From contig RSEH01000282.1 in assembly GCA_006503475.1 (NCBI GenBank), positions 9,819-57,770 of the forward strand: DNA of 47,952 bases. Direction: 5' to 3'. The notes beneath the pieces were generated by a model. The model worked only from the letters and a program-made list of their open reading frames with translations. It was not told the DNA's origin and searched no databases. Origin of the DNA: Stentor roeselii. Its lineage: Eukaryota > Ciliophora > Heterotrichea > Heterotrichida > Stentoridae. A program made the translations under genes and the position numbers. Numbering within the stretch: position 1 is the stretch's first letter; each line of letters begins with the position of its first letter. Positions 30,201 to 38,750 of this stretch are shown here, piece by piece.

Positions 30201-33200
30201 CTAATGAAGGAAGTAAAGAAATAATTATTTCTATCAAAGCTTCCAGATTTTTTTCACAAATTTCTAAAAATTCCTGAAAATGGTTTTCCTTGTAAAAATT
30301 GAAAATTTTTAAAATATTCTCAAAAAACCTTGGAACATTTTCAAGAAAAGACATCGCTGGAAAGGCTTTTGAATTATTTTCTATTATAAGAGCAGGAAGT
30401 AGTGACTTTTGATGCACTTCCAAAAGGTCTTCAAGAACAGGTTTCAAGAGAAAATCTTCAATCTCCAGATAAGAAAGTATTTCAACATACAACTCATCCT
30501 GAACCAATAAAAACTCAGCAGTTTTCCTGTTATTCAAAACAAAAATCAAAAAATCTTTCCGAATTTGAGAATTTTTGAAATTTTCTTGCCAAGTCAGATC
30601 TCCAGCTAAATGCTTGAAAAGTGTAAAACAATGGAAATATTCATGTGGATCTCTTGGAAACGTCTGAGAGTGACTTAAAGTCCTGAGTTTTTCTGAATAT
30701 TCAAATCGAACAGGAAGGTTTTTAAGGAATTTCCATGTTTTTTCTTGATATTTCTTTGATTTCAGCAGGTCTTGAAAGATAAAAGAGTAAAAAAAGTCAG
30801 ACATTCCTAGGAATTCACTTGGACAGAAGTCAATTAACCCACTTTCAACTTCGATGAACTGCAGAAAATTTTCAGGTTTTAATCTAATTTTCTGGAAATC
30901 TTGAATATCTGAGTAACAAGAGTCTTCATTTTTAAAAGAAACATGACTTAAAGGCTTCTGCAAAGTATGAGCAATAGCTTTTCTTACAGTTCTAACAAAA
31001 GTGATTTGTGGCAACATGATTTCCTCGTATTTATCACCGATAAACAAGAAGTACTTCTGCAGGTTTTCTTCAGGTTTATTTACTTCCAGGAGAATGTTGA
31101 AGAATTTCAAAGCGGATTCAACAGTTTTTTCATTTTCAAAGTTGACCTGTTGAATGAAAAGTTCTAAATGATGACTAAAAATTTTCTGAATTTCATTTTG
31201 CAAGGAAGCTTCATAAATAGTAAACAAAGTAAACATCATCTTTTCAAATGATGGGCTTTTACTAGTATCAGAATTCAAAAAGACTGAAAAGCACTTCTCA
31301 ATTCCAAGAATATTTCCAGCTTTAACACCTTTTAACTGGTTATCCTTGACAACAAAGCAGTTATTTTCATTTGCCCTGATGAAAAACACTCGAAAAGCAT
31401 TAATTTCCTGAGGGTTTAAATTTGACCCGAGTTTTTCATGGTCCAAAAAGAAAGTTTTAAATACCTGGACTGAGTCATTGATAAGACTTTCCCGAATCAC
31501 GGTACTTCCAAGATAAGGCAGAAAGACTTGAGTGTCTTTTGGAGTCTTTGGGTTCTTCACAAGTCGATTCCAGAGTTCAGTGAGTTCAGAAGTTTCTAAA
31601 TGGACTTCGTAATCAGTGCGAAACATGATAAATCCTAAAATTCTTAATCGATTACTGATTTTTTCTATTCTTTGTGTTGATGACTCTTCTTCTGGAGATT
31701 CCAGGTAAGATAATAAGTTTTTAAGTAAAACTTGTTTCAGGTTGCAAGTTTTAATGTAGGAGTTTAACGAGTCTTTATCGAAAGATGACAGGATGTGAAG
31801 GGATATTTGGATTGATTGGACTACTGATGAAGAACTTTCGAGAAGATTGGGAAAGTTTTCAAGGAATTTCATTGCACTTGCTTTTCCTTCATCACTATTA
31901 TAAATTTTCTTTAAACTTTCTACAACTTCAGTCATTCTTCCACCTGCAGAAGAGTTTTCCAGAAGTTGCATCAAAAAAGGCTCAATTCGGAAAGTTTGAA
32001 GTTTAGAAAAGGTCTTTAAAGACAATTGAGTCAAAACTGAAAAGTTTATTTGAGAAAGGTTCAAGTTTTCAAGACATTCAAAAAGTGAATTTTGAAGATC
32101 AAAGTCAAGAAATTCGAAGATTTCTTCAATTATTTTGTATCCTGTTTCGCTTTCAGACCTGTTTTCACTTCGAGTGAAATTAAGCAAAAGTTTGCATTCA
32201 TGTGCAGTGATCATCTGACTCATGCTAAAGACTTTTATTGTCGACGCTGCTCTTTTGAGTATTTCTAAATGAGGGCGGGTTTCTAAGACCTCGCTAAGAA
32301 CTGACCCTTTTTGTAAGATTTTCGATGTTTCAACCATTTGCTCTTGGTCGGTTAGAATACTTTCACAGAAGGCGCTGATTTCATTTATGCCTTTTATTCT
32401 TTTTTCAAGGTAAGAACTTTTCAGTAGTTTGATATAAAATTCAATTAACAACTTTTTACTCATGTCAACTTCTGAAGGTGTTGTCAAGCCGAAAGTGAAA
32501 AGTCTTTGAATTGTTTCGGCTTCGATTATTTTTAAATCTTTATCACTGAGTGAATTTATTCGAAACTTCACCGCGTTCATCAGTTCTAAGTTCAACTTTT
32601 CGTATTTTTCAGAGTTGATGAAGTCTTTAAAGATATGCAGAAGTGACTTGTTAAGAAGGCTTATGGGGCTGTTATCTTTCGCGATTAATTGAATTAAAGA
32701 CTCGAAACCACAAAGACTTATAAAATGATCAGTGAGGTGTAAGAAGATACTTGAATATTCATTTCTGTCTTGCAGGTTTGAAGAGATCTCATATGTAGGA
32801 AACGACGGGTTTATTATTGAGAAAAGTCTTCGGCACCTTGGCTGAAGGTTCAAAAGCTTTTCGTTGGAGTCAATCATGTCGAACAGGCAAGAACTCAGTG
32901 AATGAATTTTACTTGTCTGTTGAAGGTCTGGATTTTTTAAGGATTCTTCGTATTCTAGGAATTTTGTTGAGAACCAGTTGTAGTAGTTTATTATCATTTT
33001 AAGTACCTGCTCTAAGAAGGTTACAACTTTTGATATTGTTTCGGTGTCTGTACCGTAGTCATACTCTAGCAGGTTTTCGATGAATATTGGAAGACTGCCT
33101 CTTAGATATTGGATTGCTTCGAAGGCATCTAGAATTACGAAACCTTCTTGAATGAGTTTAGAGACTTGTGAAATGTTTTCTGTTAGCTCTTCAGGAGTGA

Positions 33201-33432
33201 AGTTCCACATTCGCTGTGGGATGGAAGGTCCAGTATATAAATTCGTAAACCTTCTAAATGGCGCAAGTCGATTCTGACCCAATTTCAGATTATAGACAAT
33301 TCCATATCCATCTAATATGAACCTAACCTCATCATTCTGAACCTGCAGAATCCTGCAAACTCTCCAAGTGCCATCTTCAGATTTGACATCAGCGAAGGTG
33401 TTCTCAGTGACATAGTTGAAGTTCCCAATCAT
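27244..33432 (-). CDS. Large ubiquitin-specific protease (C19, USP34/USP9X-like)
   Basis: This protein has 2062 aa. Its USP core lies at about residues 1272-1600. It contains the Cys box GLRNLGNTCYMNS (nucleophile near Cys1280), QQL, a zinc-finger half-site CERC with FLVFSLRRFEFNY, and the His box VHVGRAEQGHYYSFI (His near 1528) followed by WIEFNDTLV, so the catalytic set is intact. It is predicted to cleave ubiquitin from substrates. Long alpha-helical, armadillo-like flanks (residues ~90-1260 and ~1620-2000) resemble giant USPs such as USP34, USP9X and USP24. Small beta-barrel-like segments cap both ends: TWRVCRILQVQNDEVRFIL at ~22-40 and AWFEGKILEILDNSLVLVEY near 2017-2036. These look like Tudor/MBT-type folds (inference). 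The gene is intronless, with start ATG 58 bp from the divergent neighbour. Confidence 0.88.
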   Translation of the reverse strand: MIGNFNYVTENTFADVKSEDGTWRVCRILQVQNDEVRFILDGYGIVYNLKLGQNRLAPFRRFTNLYTGPSIPQRMWNFTPEELTENISQVSKLIQEGFVILDAFEAIQYLRGSLPIFIENLLEYDYGTDTETISKVVTFLEQVLKMIINYYNWFSTKFLEYEESLKNPDLQQTSKIHSLSSCLFDMIDSNEKLLNLQPRCRRLFSIINPSFPTYEISSNLQDRNEYSSIFLHLTDHFISLCGFESLIQLIAKDNSPISLLNKSLLHIFKDFINSEKYEKLNLELMNAVKFRINSLSDKDLKIIEAETIQRLFTFGLTTPSEVDMSKKLLIEFYIKLLKSSYLEKRIKGINEISAFCESILTDQEQMVETSKILQKGSVLSEVLETRPHLEILKRAASTIKVFSMSQMITAHECKLLLNFTRSENRSESETGYKIIEEIFEFLDFDLQNSLFECLENLNLSQINFSVLTQLSLKTFSKLQTFRIEPFLMQLLENSSAGGRMTEVVESLKKIYNSDEGKASAMKFLENFPNLLESSSSVVQSIQISLHILSSFDKDSLNSYIKTCNLKQVLLKNLLSYLESPEEESSTQRIEKISNRLRILGFIMFRTDYEVHLETSELTELWNRLVKNPKTPKDTQVFLPYLGSTVIRESLINDSVQVFKTFFLDHEKLGSNLNPQEINAFRVFFIRANENNCFVVKDNQLKGVKAGNILGIEKCFSVFLNSDTSKSPSFEKMMFTLFTIYEASLQNEIQKIFSHHLELFIQQVNFENEKTVESALKFFNILLEVNKPEENLQKYFLFIGDKYEEIMLPQITFVRTVRKAIAHTLQKPLSHVSFKNEDSCYSDIQDFQKIRLKPENFLQFIEVESGLIDFCPSEFLGMSDFFYSFIFQDLLKSKKYQEKTWKFLKNLPVRFEYSEKLRTLSHSQTFPRDPHEYFHCFTLFKHLAGDLTWQENFKNSQIRKDFLIFVLNNRKTAEFLLVQDELYVEILSYLEIEDFLLKPVLEDLLEVHQKSLLPALIIENNSKAFPAMSFLENVPRFFENILKIFNFYKENHFQEFLEICEKNLEALIEIIISLLPSLEVKSRLYMSIEKTLKIVIFSTNHCKSAFRMMFHALDSSHISLEGNPKFFFKFLLSITKSNQVPSEDLEKARDFITKQIQSFKEETTTCNQVLRFSLKLLKNINNQVPHLEISQSDLELTFKHLLLGETNNSPTSLCKNRFTRASAYRYLLSIATRSNFFELLSFINSFFSTLHWRSSKNWSIYFSQREKTCEYSGLRNLGNTCYMNSLLQQLFFIESFSSQILSLSDEDSELVSFQLKKIFIKLKYLNGPFSSTKSLCQNFKDFEDRPINPLEQMDVDEFYCKLMDKLENDLRNSGLSMLVQEHFRLVSAVEMISECSDRSERHENMLSVPIEVKNKKDLLDSLSTLVKGEVMTGENAYFCERCSKKVTSLRRTSFKFLPNFLVFSLRRFEFNYDFMVRNKLNDYFEFPFELNMKEFTTEYLNQEPLAKDEYYLYSLKGVVVHVGRAEQGHYYSFINVNSQWIEFNDTLVTPVRPETVKEKAFGRNGDVVLPTAYLLVYERQTKFEINQKIKQKTWGPVLPKIDENYVNCKNYKLWMKKIVLSHDFLKFQISLSRIGDSLEVYLNYFLTVLVRVEHHYREKFYILRSILKGLNQEVSEYILEVLCSTFGILEFFLTCSNNLSRKLVLLLLKKSLETLPKERIEIYLEHLIVALPSLTQNSIQSEYLEAIFYFSLKVPEKVEEIKLIELIVNFLHQNQIQVKENHLKTDKLGYSGEYKFRINNVNDSISNSRMFAFEILRAFLPALTEHEKDFLKREENQDTFLKYLNTRDLRYFSHFYRDLLHDDAEGSLLFVFKYLNTMHETSHQNREYYRVLIFQFLEHHKLRAVITSKFMEYFLSIIPENNSDEFEFFVNFLLKILSGVDFPDFFSILEKSKINHLLLTAETMKFYVFQQNQYPNLKIVKIIEKLNSLPMIEVIRDIESGFPEDHLNPNNPILIFDAGRKAWFEGKILEILDNSLVLVEYFCQSSRLFAIKSILSDELYPKF

Positions 33433-33490
33433 TTATAAGATACTTAATTTAGATTAAGATCCTTAACACAAGAACTTTATATAAATATCG
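33433..33490. promoter_or_regulatory. 58-bp divergent intergenic spacer
   Basis: This is the entire AT-rich gap between the USP start (minus) and the Lys-rich protein start (plus). It must contain both leaders and probably both promoters. No motif is identified. Confidence 0.35.
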
Positions 33491-34102
33491 ATGTCAGTCC
33501 ATGATTACTTCAAACCTTTAGCCCCAAAGCAGTCCAAGAAAGACATCTGGCAAATTTGCATTCCTTACAAGTCAAAAGCTTATCCAGTGCGCCTTCCAAA
33601 AGTCCTTCAAGAAAAAACCTACGACCTCAAATCTTCAGTCTCAATAATCTCGTTACCTACCCAGTCAAGTGCAAAGGACTCAAAGAAAATCGAACTTTTT
33701 CAACAGCCAGTAAGATCAAAAGCATTTAAAGTAACAAGAAAACTTCTTAAAAAGTCAGGAATCAAGCCAGATCCGCCAGACCCTCCTTTAGAATCTCGAC
33801 AAAAATCAAAAGAAACTAGAATTTTTATTAAACAAGAAATTTTTCAACTAGAACATCAAAAGTTTAGGAGAAATAAAGCTTGTAATACTCAAGAATATCT
33901 TTTTGAAGGACTTGAAAAAGGAAGAGTTTCTTTTGATAATATTAAAAGTTGTGATTATTTGAAACTTGAAAGTGTCAGAAGTTATGAAAGTGAAAAAAGT
34001 AAAGTTTCGACTTCGGTTAATAAAAGAAGAAACTCTTTAACTAAAGAGCCTTTGTCTCTTCCTGTTGTGAGTAAAGACGAGTTCGAGTTAAAGGGTTGGT
34101 AG
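33491..34102 (+). CDS. Lys/Ser-rich protein, 203 aa, unknown
   Basis: ATG at 33491, stop TAG at 34100-34102. The product is basic and mostly predicted disordered: MSVHDYFKPLAPKQSKKD at the start, VRSKAFKVTRKLLKKSGIK and PDPPDPP in the middle, and SVNKRRNSLTKEP near the end. There is no recognisable domain. Composition and codon use match the surrounding genes, and it sits 14 bp upstream of another small Lys-rich gene on the same strand, so the two may be transcribed together. Confidence 0.65.
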   Translation: MSVHDYFKPLAPKQSKKDIWQICIPYKSKAYPVRLPKVLQEKTYDLKSSVSIISLPTQSSAKDSKKIELFQQPVRSKAFKVTRKLLKKSGIKPDPPDPPLESRQKSKETRIFIKQEIFQLEHQKFRRNKACNTQEYLFEGLEKGRVSFDNIKSCDYLKLESVRSYESEKSKVSTSVNKRRNSLTKEPLSLPVVSKDEFELKGW

Positions 34103-34116
34103 TTATTTTAATTAAT

Positions 34117-34584
34117 ATGAGTCAGATGCCTAAATACAAAAAAGCGAAAGTTGCGCATTATTTCAAGCAGGACTTTCCTGATCAGAGGTTTTTACCGTTT
34201 AGGCAGTATCTTCATAATAAGACCGCGAAAGATGCACTACCTGACTTGACGTTTTTTCAGAGGATGTATAACGAAAAACCTGCAAAGACCAATCGAAAGT
34301 CAAGAATTTCTCCTGAAAGGAATAATCAGATCTTTAAGAGTAAGGAAAAGATTTATAGGGAAATGTTTACTAATGGACAAGTTGATATTCGAAGTGACTT
34401 TCAAATTGAACTTGAAAAAACTCAGACTAAAACTTTTTTGAAAGGAAAGGCGGAGGAAAGAATGAATGCACTTGTGAGGAAAGGAAGATTTGATAGTAGG
34501 AAAAAAAATCCACTTGATATGTTTGTTGATCCTGAGAAAAAAAGACGGGCTGTCTCGGAAAGAAAGATTGCCTCGAGAGTTTAA
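34117..34584 (+). CDS. Lys/Arg-rich protein, 155 aa, unknown
   Basis: The frame begins at ATG 34117 (MSQMPKYKKAKVAHYFKQ), 14 bp after the previous stop. An in-frame TTG further upstream overlaps the neighbour's coding region and is not a credible start. The protein is basic (FPDQRFLPFRQYL, KGKAEERMNALVRKGRF, DPEKKRRAVSERKIASR) and probably partly helical; no family was recognised. The stop is TAA. This is the last intact gene before the gene-poor interval. Confidence 0.65.
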   Translation: MSQMPKYKKAKVAHYFKQDFPDQRFLPFRQYLHNKTAKDALPDLTFFQRMYNEKPAKTNRKSRISPERNNQIFKSKEKIYREMFTNGQVDIRSDFQIELEKTQTKTFLKGKAEERMNALVRKGRFDSRKKNPLDMFVDPEKKRRAVSERKIASRV

Positions 34585-36295
34585 TTTAAAAGAGTAATTA
34601 GATTGTTTTGATTGATGAGGTTATTTGAAAGTTTGATAAATATGATTTTGGGATTTTTTAATATTAGTGAAATTATATTGGAGAATATGATTAATTGGTT
34701 TAGAAAAACCTCTAAAAGAAATATGATTAAAGTTAATAAGATTTTAGAGAAATTTAGTTTATTATGGATTTAGTTCTGAAATTATAGGTTCTAGTAACTT
34801 CAGCATTTAAGTGAGTGTTTATTGGAAATTCTAATATGGAGCTTTTAAATTAACTCCAGAATGTGTTAAACTTTATAAATTATATTGATATATGATTCCT
34901 CCATAAATCACAAGTTCTAAATAGTAGCTTTTTGTTCTTGTTGAGGTTTCCCCAAATGTATTAAAAAAAATGCTCTACTTATTTTATTATCACATCGAAA
35001 TACTTTCCTTAAGCCTTAATTTTCTGTTATTCCACAAGACTTTTCAAATACTTCAAATATTTGCTTTACCAGTTTTCAAGAATTCTGAAATCAATTCCTA
35101 TTTCATTCATTTGATTATCACTTGTCTTAGAAGTCTTGATACTACTATTCATCGAAATTTTAAATTTTGAAAAGATTGGATGAATTTTTAACTCTTTAGC
35201 ATCGTCCTAGAAAATCCATCAGGTTTTCTTTGAGTTTACCTCAACTTTTCAAGGATTAATTATCAAAGTATCAATTTTTCCTTGCTCTTCACATCAAGCA
35301 GGTCTTCGATTTTGATGAAATTTCTGCTGCACGTTATGTTAAGACTTCAGAAACGTCTTCGTCATTATTTCTTTTTAGCCATTCCCTTTCTCATTCATCA
35401 TCTGGATAAAAATAGTGTAAATCATTGTGTCTTTGTTCTAAAAAGTCTTAATGCTATCTACTCTCGCATTATTTTGTGTTTATCTTGCATGGTTCTGATG
35501 AGATTCTATTGAATGAGTGGGTTGCTGTTTTTTGCAATAGAAAACTAACTTTTTAAAGAAAATTCTAATTCTTTCCAGATATAAAAAGCCTTCAAACATA
35601 AATATAAACTATTACTTCTAAAAATTATGAAAATCAAGCCAAGTATAGGGATTATAAAAATCAATATGAATCTATAACATAATTTTAATATAGAGATCTT
35701 CATTCAGATTCATTTCGATTTAGTATATTTTTTTCGCAATAAACATCGAAACCCTGATACTCATAAGAAAAGTATGTATGTTCACTTATTTTTGTTTACT
35801 TAAGTACGAACCCAGCCCATATTCCTTCAAATTACATGATAGTAATCTAAAAAAGAATAAATACTTCAAAATGCAATTATTACAATGATAAGCATGATCA
35901 TCCTGATCATCCTGATATTTCAAAAAGCTTTTTGTTTTACTAAACTTGTATCATTACTTGAAATTCAAAATAAAAGTAATTCAGAAATAATATTTTGTCT
36001 GTAAAACAAATATTTAGAGTATCAGCAATCTTGAATAATTTTATCGAATTGCTAAACCATTTCTAGATAAAACTCTGAAATAAACCTGGCAAAAGAAAAG
36101 GCTACATTGAAAATATCTAAAAAATTTCCATTGATCCTTAAAGTTTCATCTTTCTTGTTAAATAATCGAGAAAAGGAAAGCTAGAATCTCTTTCAATAGT
36201 CTCTAAATTCTAAAAAGCTTTCTATGAGAGACACTAAAAAAACAGCATTATATGTTAAGTTTAAATATGGAATTTAATCGTTCGGAAAATTTAAG
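34585..36295. other. Gene-poor AT-rich interval
   Basis: This stretch is strongly AT-rich with stops in all frames. Short frames of 60-76 codons at 34970-35170 and 35282-35512 have no recognisable domain and are compositionally weak. A direct repeat of ATCATCCTG occurs near 35898-35915. No gene, tRNA or mobile-element signature is supported. Confidence 0.5.
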
Positions 36296-36559
36296 ATGAA
36301 TTTAGATATAATTATGGTAGTAGGATTACTTGTAGGCGGTGGAATCGCTGTTGCAGTCATATGCGCTACTCCTATTTTAGTAGGATTTGGAACTGGCGGT
36401 GTCGTTGCTGGCTCAGCTGCTGCTGGTGCTCAGGCAGTAATTGGAAATGTTGCAGCTGGAAGTTGGTTTGCAAGCATGACTTCTCTAGGGATGACTGGAA
36501 CCTTTGTAAAAGGAGTTACTTCAGGTGTTGCATTAGTAGCTACTGGGATTCTGATTTGA
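36296..36559 (+). CDS. ISG12/IFI6-family small hydrophobic protein
   Basis: This 87-aa protein has ATG at 36296 and TGA at 36557-36559. An N-terminal hydrophobic helix (IIMVVGLLVGGGIAVAVIC) is followed by Gly/Ala-rich segments typical of the Ifi-6-16 family: GFGTGGVVAGSAAAGAQ, IGNVAAGSWFASMTSLGMTG and VTSGVALVATGILI. Family members (mammalian IFI6 and IFI27/ISG12) are small membrane proteins, often mitochondrial or ER, linked to apoptosis and antiviral responses. The function in ciliates is not known to me. The length matches the family. It is the only intact gene in the 34.6-38.7 kb interval, and its GC-richer body stands out from the AT-rich flanks. Confidence 0.75.
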   Translation: MNLDIIMVVGLLVGGGIAVAVICATPILVGFGTGGVVAGSAAAGAQAVIGNVAAGSWFASMTSLGMTGTFVKGVTSGVALVATGILI

Positions 36560-37461
36560 ACTAGAATAATTATTAAGAAAAATATTGAGAAAATTAATTA
36601 TGTGATGAGGAAGTAAGTTTGAGTAATTAATTAGAACTATTCTTGCATAGATTACTTTATGTGGAATCACTATAGTTAAATATATCAAAATAGATAAAGT
36701 TTTATCTTTAAAATTTCATAATATTTTTAATTTCTTGAAACTCAGGTAGTAAACTATATTCATGTAATTGCTTTAAAAATCATCATAAAGAACAAATAGC
36801 TAAACATAGATATCTATTTCTACCATTATACAATTCCACTCTGAAAAATTCAGAATATTGGAAAATCCGGAATATTGAAAAAAAAAAATTAGATATAAAT
36901 ATGAACTGCGGAATCATTATAGGTGCTGAAAATCAAGCATAGTTGAGTGCGGTAATCTTATGTTAATTAGATCTAAATTTATAATCAATCTTTTTGAAAA
37001 TTGTTCTATTCAATAGGGTTACTTGTACTTTGATTAAATTTTTACTGTGAGCCACAGGAATAATGATATGTTATAGTTTATCAATAAAAAAAAGCATGAT
37101 TTTAATGATTTTCCATTATTATAAAATATTTTTAAGTGTTTAGTGTTAAGTCATATAGAGAAATCATTCTTTAATTAAATCACTAAAAAAAGTAGTAAAT
37201 AGTACTGCATAACTAATTATATCAAATCTAGAGAAATTTCTGAATTAAAAAAATATTAAATTTAATTATAAATGAGAATCAAATGTTACCTGTACTTTCA
37301 AGAATTCTTTTAGTTATACTTATGTCCAATCCAATCTTTTTTTGATGAAAAGATTTATAGGTATTTAATAATTGAATATGAAAGTTGGTTCCCAACCCTA
37401 ACCTCAGTTATAATCTATGTTTAAGGTTTTATATATAAGGCTAAAAAATTATCAAAACTGA
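36560..37461. other. Gene-free AT-rich interval
   Basis: No frame of note, no repeat array and no RNA gene is recognised. A lone CCCTAACC near 37396 is not a telomeric array. Confidence 0.5.
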
Positions 37462-37990
37462 TTAAGTTTTAATCCAAACTCTATTTGAAGTATCAAATGA
37501 TCGTTTTTCAACTTTTTTTTTCTTCGTTTCCCCAAACAACCTAACTAGAAGTCCATAAGGAACAACACATCTTCTTTCATTAGAAAACCACTCAATTTCA
37601 TTTAAAGGAATAATTGAAATAATCATCAAAAATTCTTTTAGCTCCTCCTTCAGTTTCACATTGTTTCTGATAAGTTCCATATTTAATTTTGCAAGAAAAA
37701 ACTAACTGAGGTTATCTTTTTTTTCCATTTCTAGGCTCTGTTTGAATTATTTTACTATACCAAGGATGAGAAGAAAAACAAATGTGTGGAGTAAGGTAGT
37801 AATTATTGTATTCATCTGCAGAACTATTTTTACCTACACGATTTCCATCAAGTTTGATGTCTTATTAATTAATAAAGTCCTGTGATCTAGAATTGACTTC
37901 GCTGCGATTAAATTTGTTCCATGAAAAGAATTGCACCAATCATTCCAGATATCGTTTTGAGATGAAAGGACTAATGAGGAAATATCTCTT
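37462..37990 (-). pseudogene. Decayed gene with ADP-ribosyltransferase-like (HGT...YxTP...EIEW...PYGLLVR) motif pattern
   Basis: Reading the minus strand across three frames gives an ordered set of conserved blocks: NDIWNDWCNSFHGTNLIAAK (~37960-37900), DGNRVG then DEYNNYYLTPHI and CFSSHPWYSK (~37870-37740), then QLVFSCKIKYGTYQKQCET after an in-frame TAA (~37705-37640), and EIEWFSNE with VVPYGLLVRLFGE (~37595-37525). This order (HGT; YxTPxIxYS; GTxxxQxET; EIEW; PYGLLIR) matches a eukaryotic family with a PARP/ART-like fold that I recognise from protists. At least two frameshifts and one stop interrupt it, and no 15/16-nt intron repairs them, so it is called a pseudogene. The C-terminal 72-codon frame (37462-37680) is the longest intact piece. 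Confidence 0.5.
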
Positions 37991-38750
37991 GAATATAAAC
38001 TTGATTTTGTCTAATTTGGAGTAAAATTGTGCAATAGTAAAAAATTGCCATTAAAATTATATTTCGATAGAGCTTATCTGCTTTCTGAGAGATTATATTG
38101 AAGCACACCAGGTACCTTGAAAGTTTAAGAGATTTATTTAAAATCTTCTATATATTTTATTATATTATATAGAAAAAATGAAAGTTGTTAAGATGAATTT
38201 TGGAAATTTTTATTTCGTGAAAACATTAAAATTGATTATTTATCTTACTAGATTAAATCCGTAAAAAGTATTCCAAGTTGAATTCTAAACATTAAATAAG
38301 AAGTTGCTGAAGGAGAAGCTTTGAACTTGATGAAAGCATCTATCCATTTTATTAATTAACCTAAAGTCTAAGAAAAATATTTGAATGCCCGGCAAGGAAT
38401 GACGGGGTTTCATGGCTGAGTTTTGAACAGATGCTTAAAATCACTTAAACTATAATTCATCCTACATAATTCCTTATAAACTGTTTGATTCTTATCTGAA
38501 ATGCATGAAATCTAGTTTAAATAGTACAATTCGAATTGCAAGAGGAAGGCTTTATATTGAAAAAAATGTTTAGATATGAGGAAATTGAATGCAATCTCAC
38601 AATATCAAAGATAAATTAATGTATAAAAATTATATGGTGCTTTGAATTGCAGCAAGTATCTGATGTAATTTTAGATGACTATAACAATATTCCATGTTTT
38701 CCGAGAATTTATTTTCAATATATTTGGCTAACTACGAATTATTTAAGTCC
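37991..38750. other. Intergenic AT-rich interval
   Basis: No supported gene is seen. Short runs such as EVAEGEALNLMKASIHFI (plus strand, ~38307-38360) are coding-like but cannot be extended. Confidence 0.4.

Noticed and set aside
34096-34116. TTG start for the 155-aa Lys-rich protein
   Set aside because: It overlaps the end of the upstream gene; an ATG at 34117 lies in the same frame with a clear 14-bp gap.
34970-35512. Small plus-strand ORFs of 66 and 76 codons
   Set aside because: No domain, AT-driven composition, and equally plausible fragments on the other strand; insufficient support.
37390-37405. Internal telomere-like sequence (CCCTAACC)
   Set aside because: Single degenerate copy, not an array.
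38307-38360. Rab-GTPase-like remnant (EVAEGEALNLMKASIHFI) on the plus strand
   Set aside because: Resembles the region before the Rab ETSAK box, but no P-loop, NKxD or other motif is recoverable around it.
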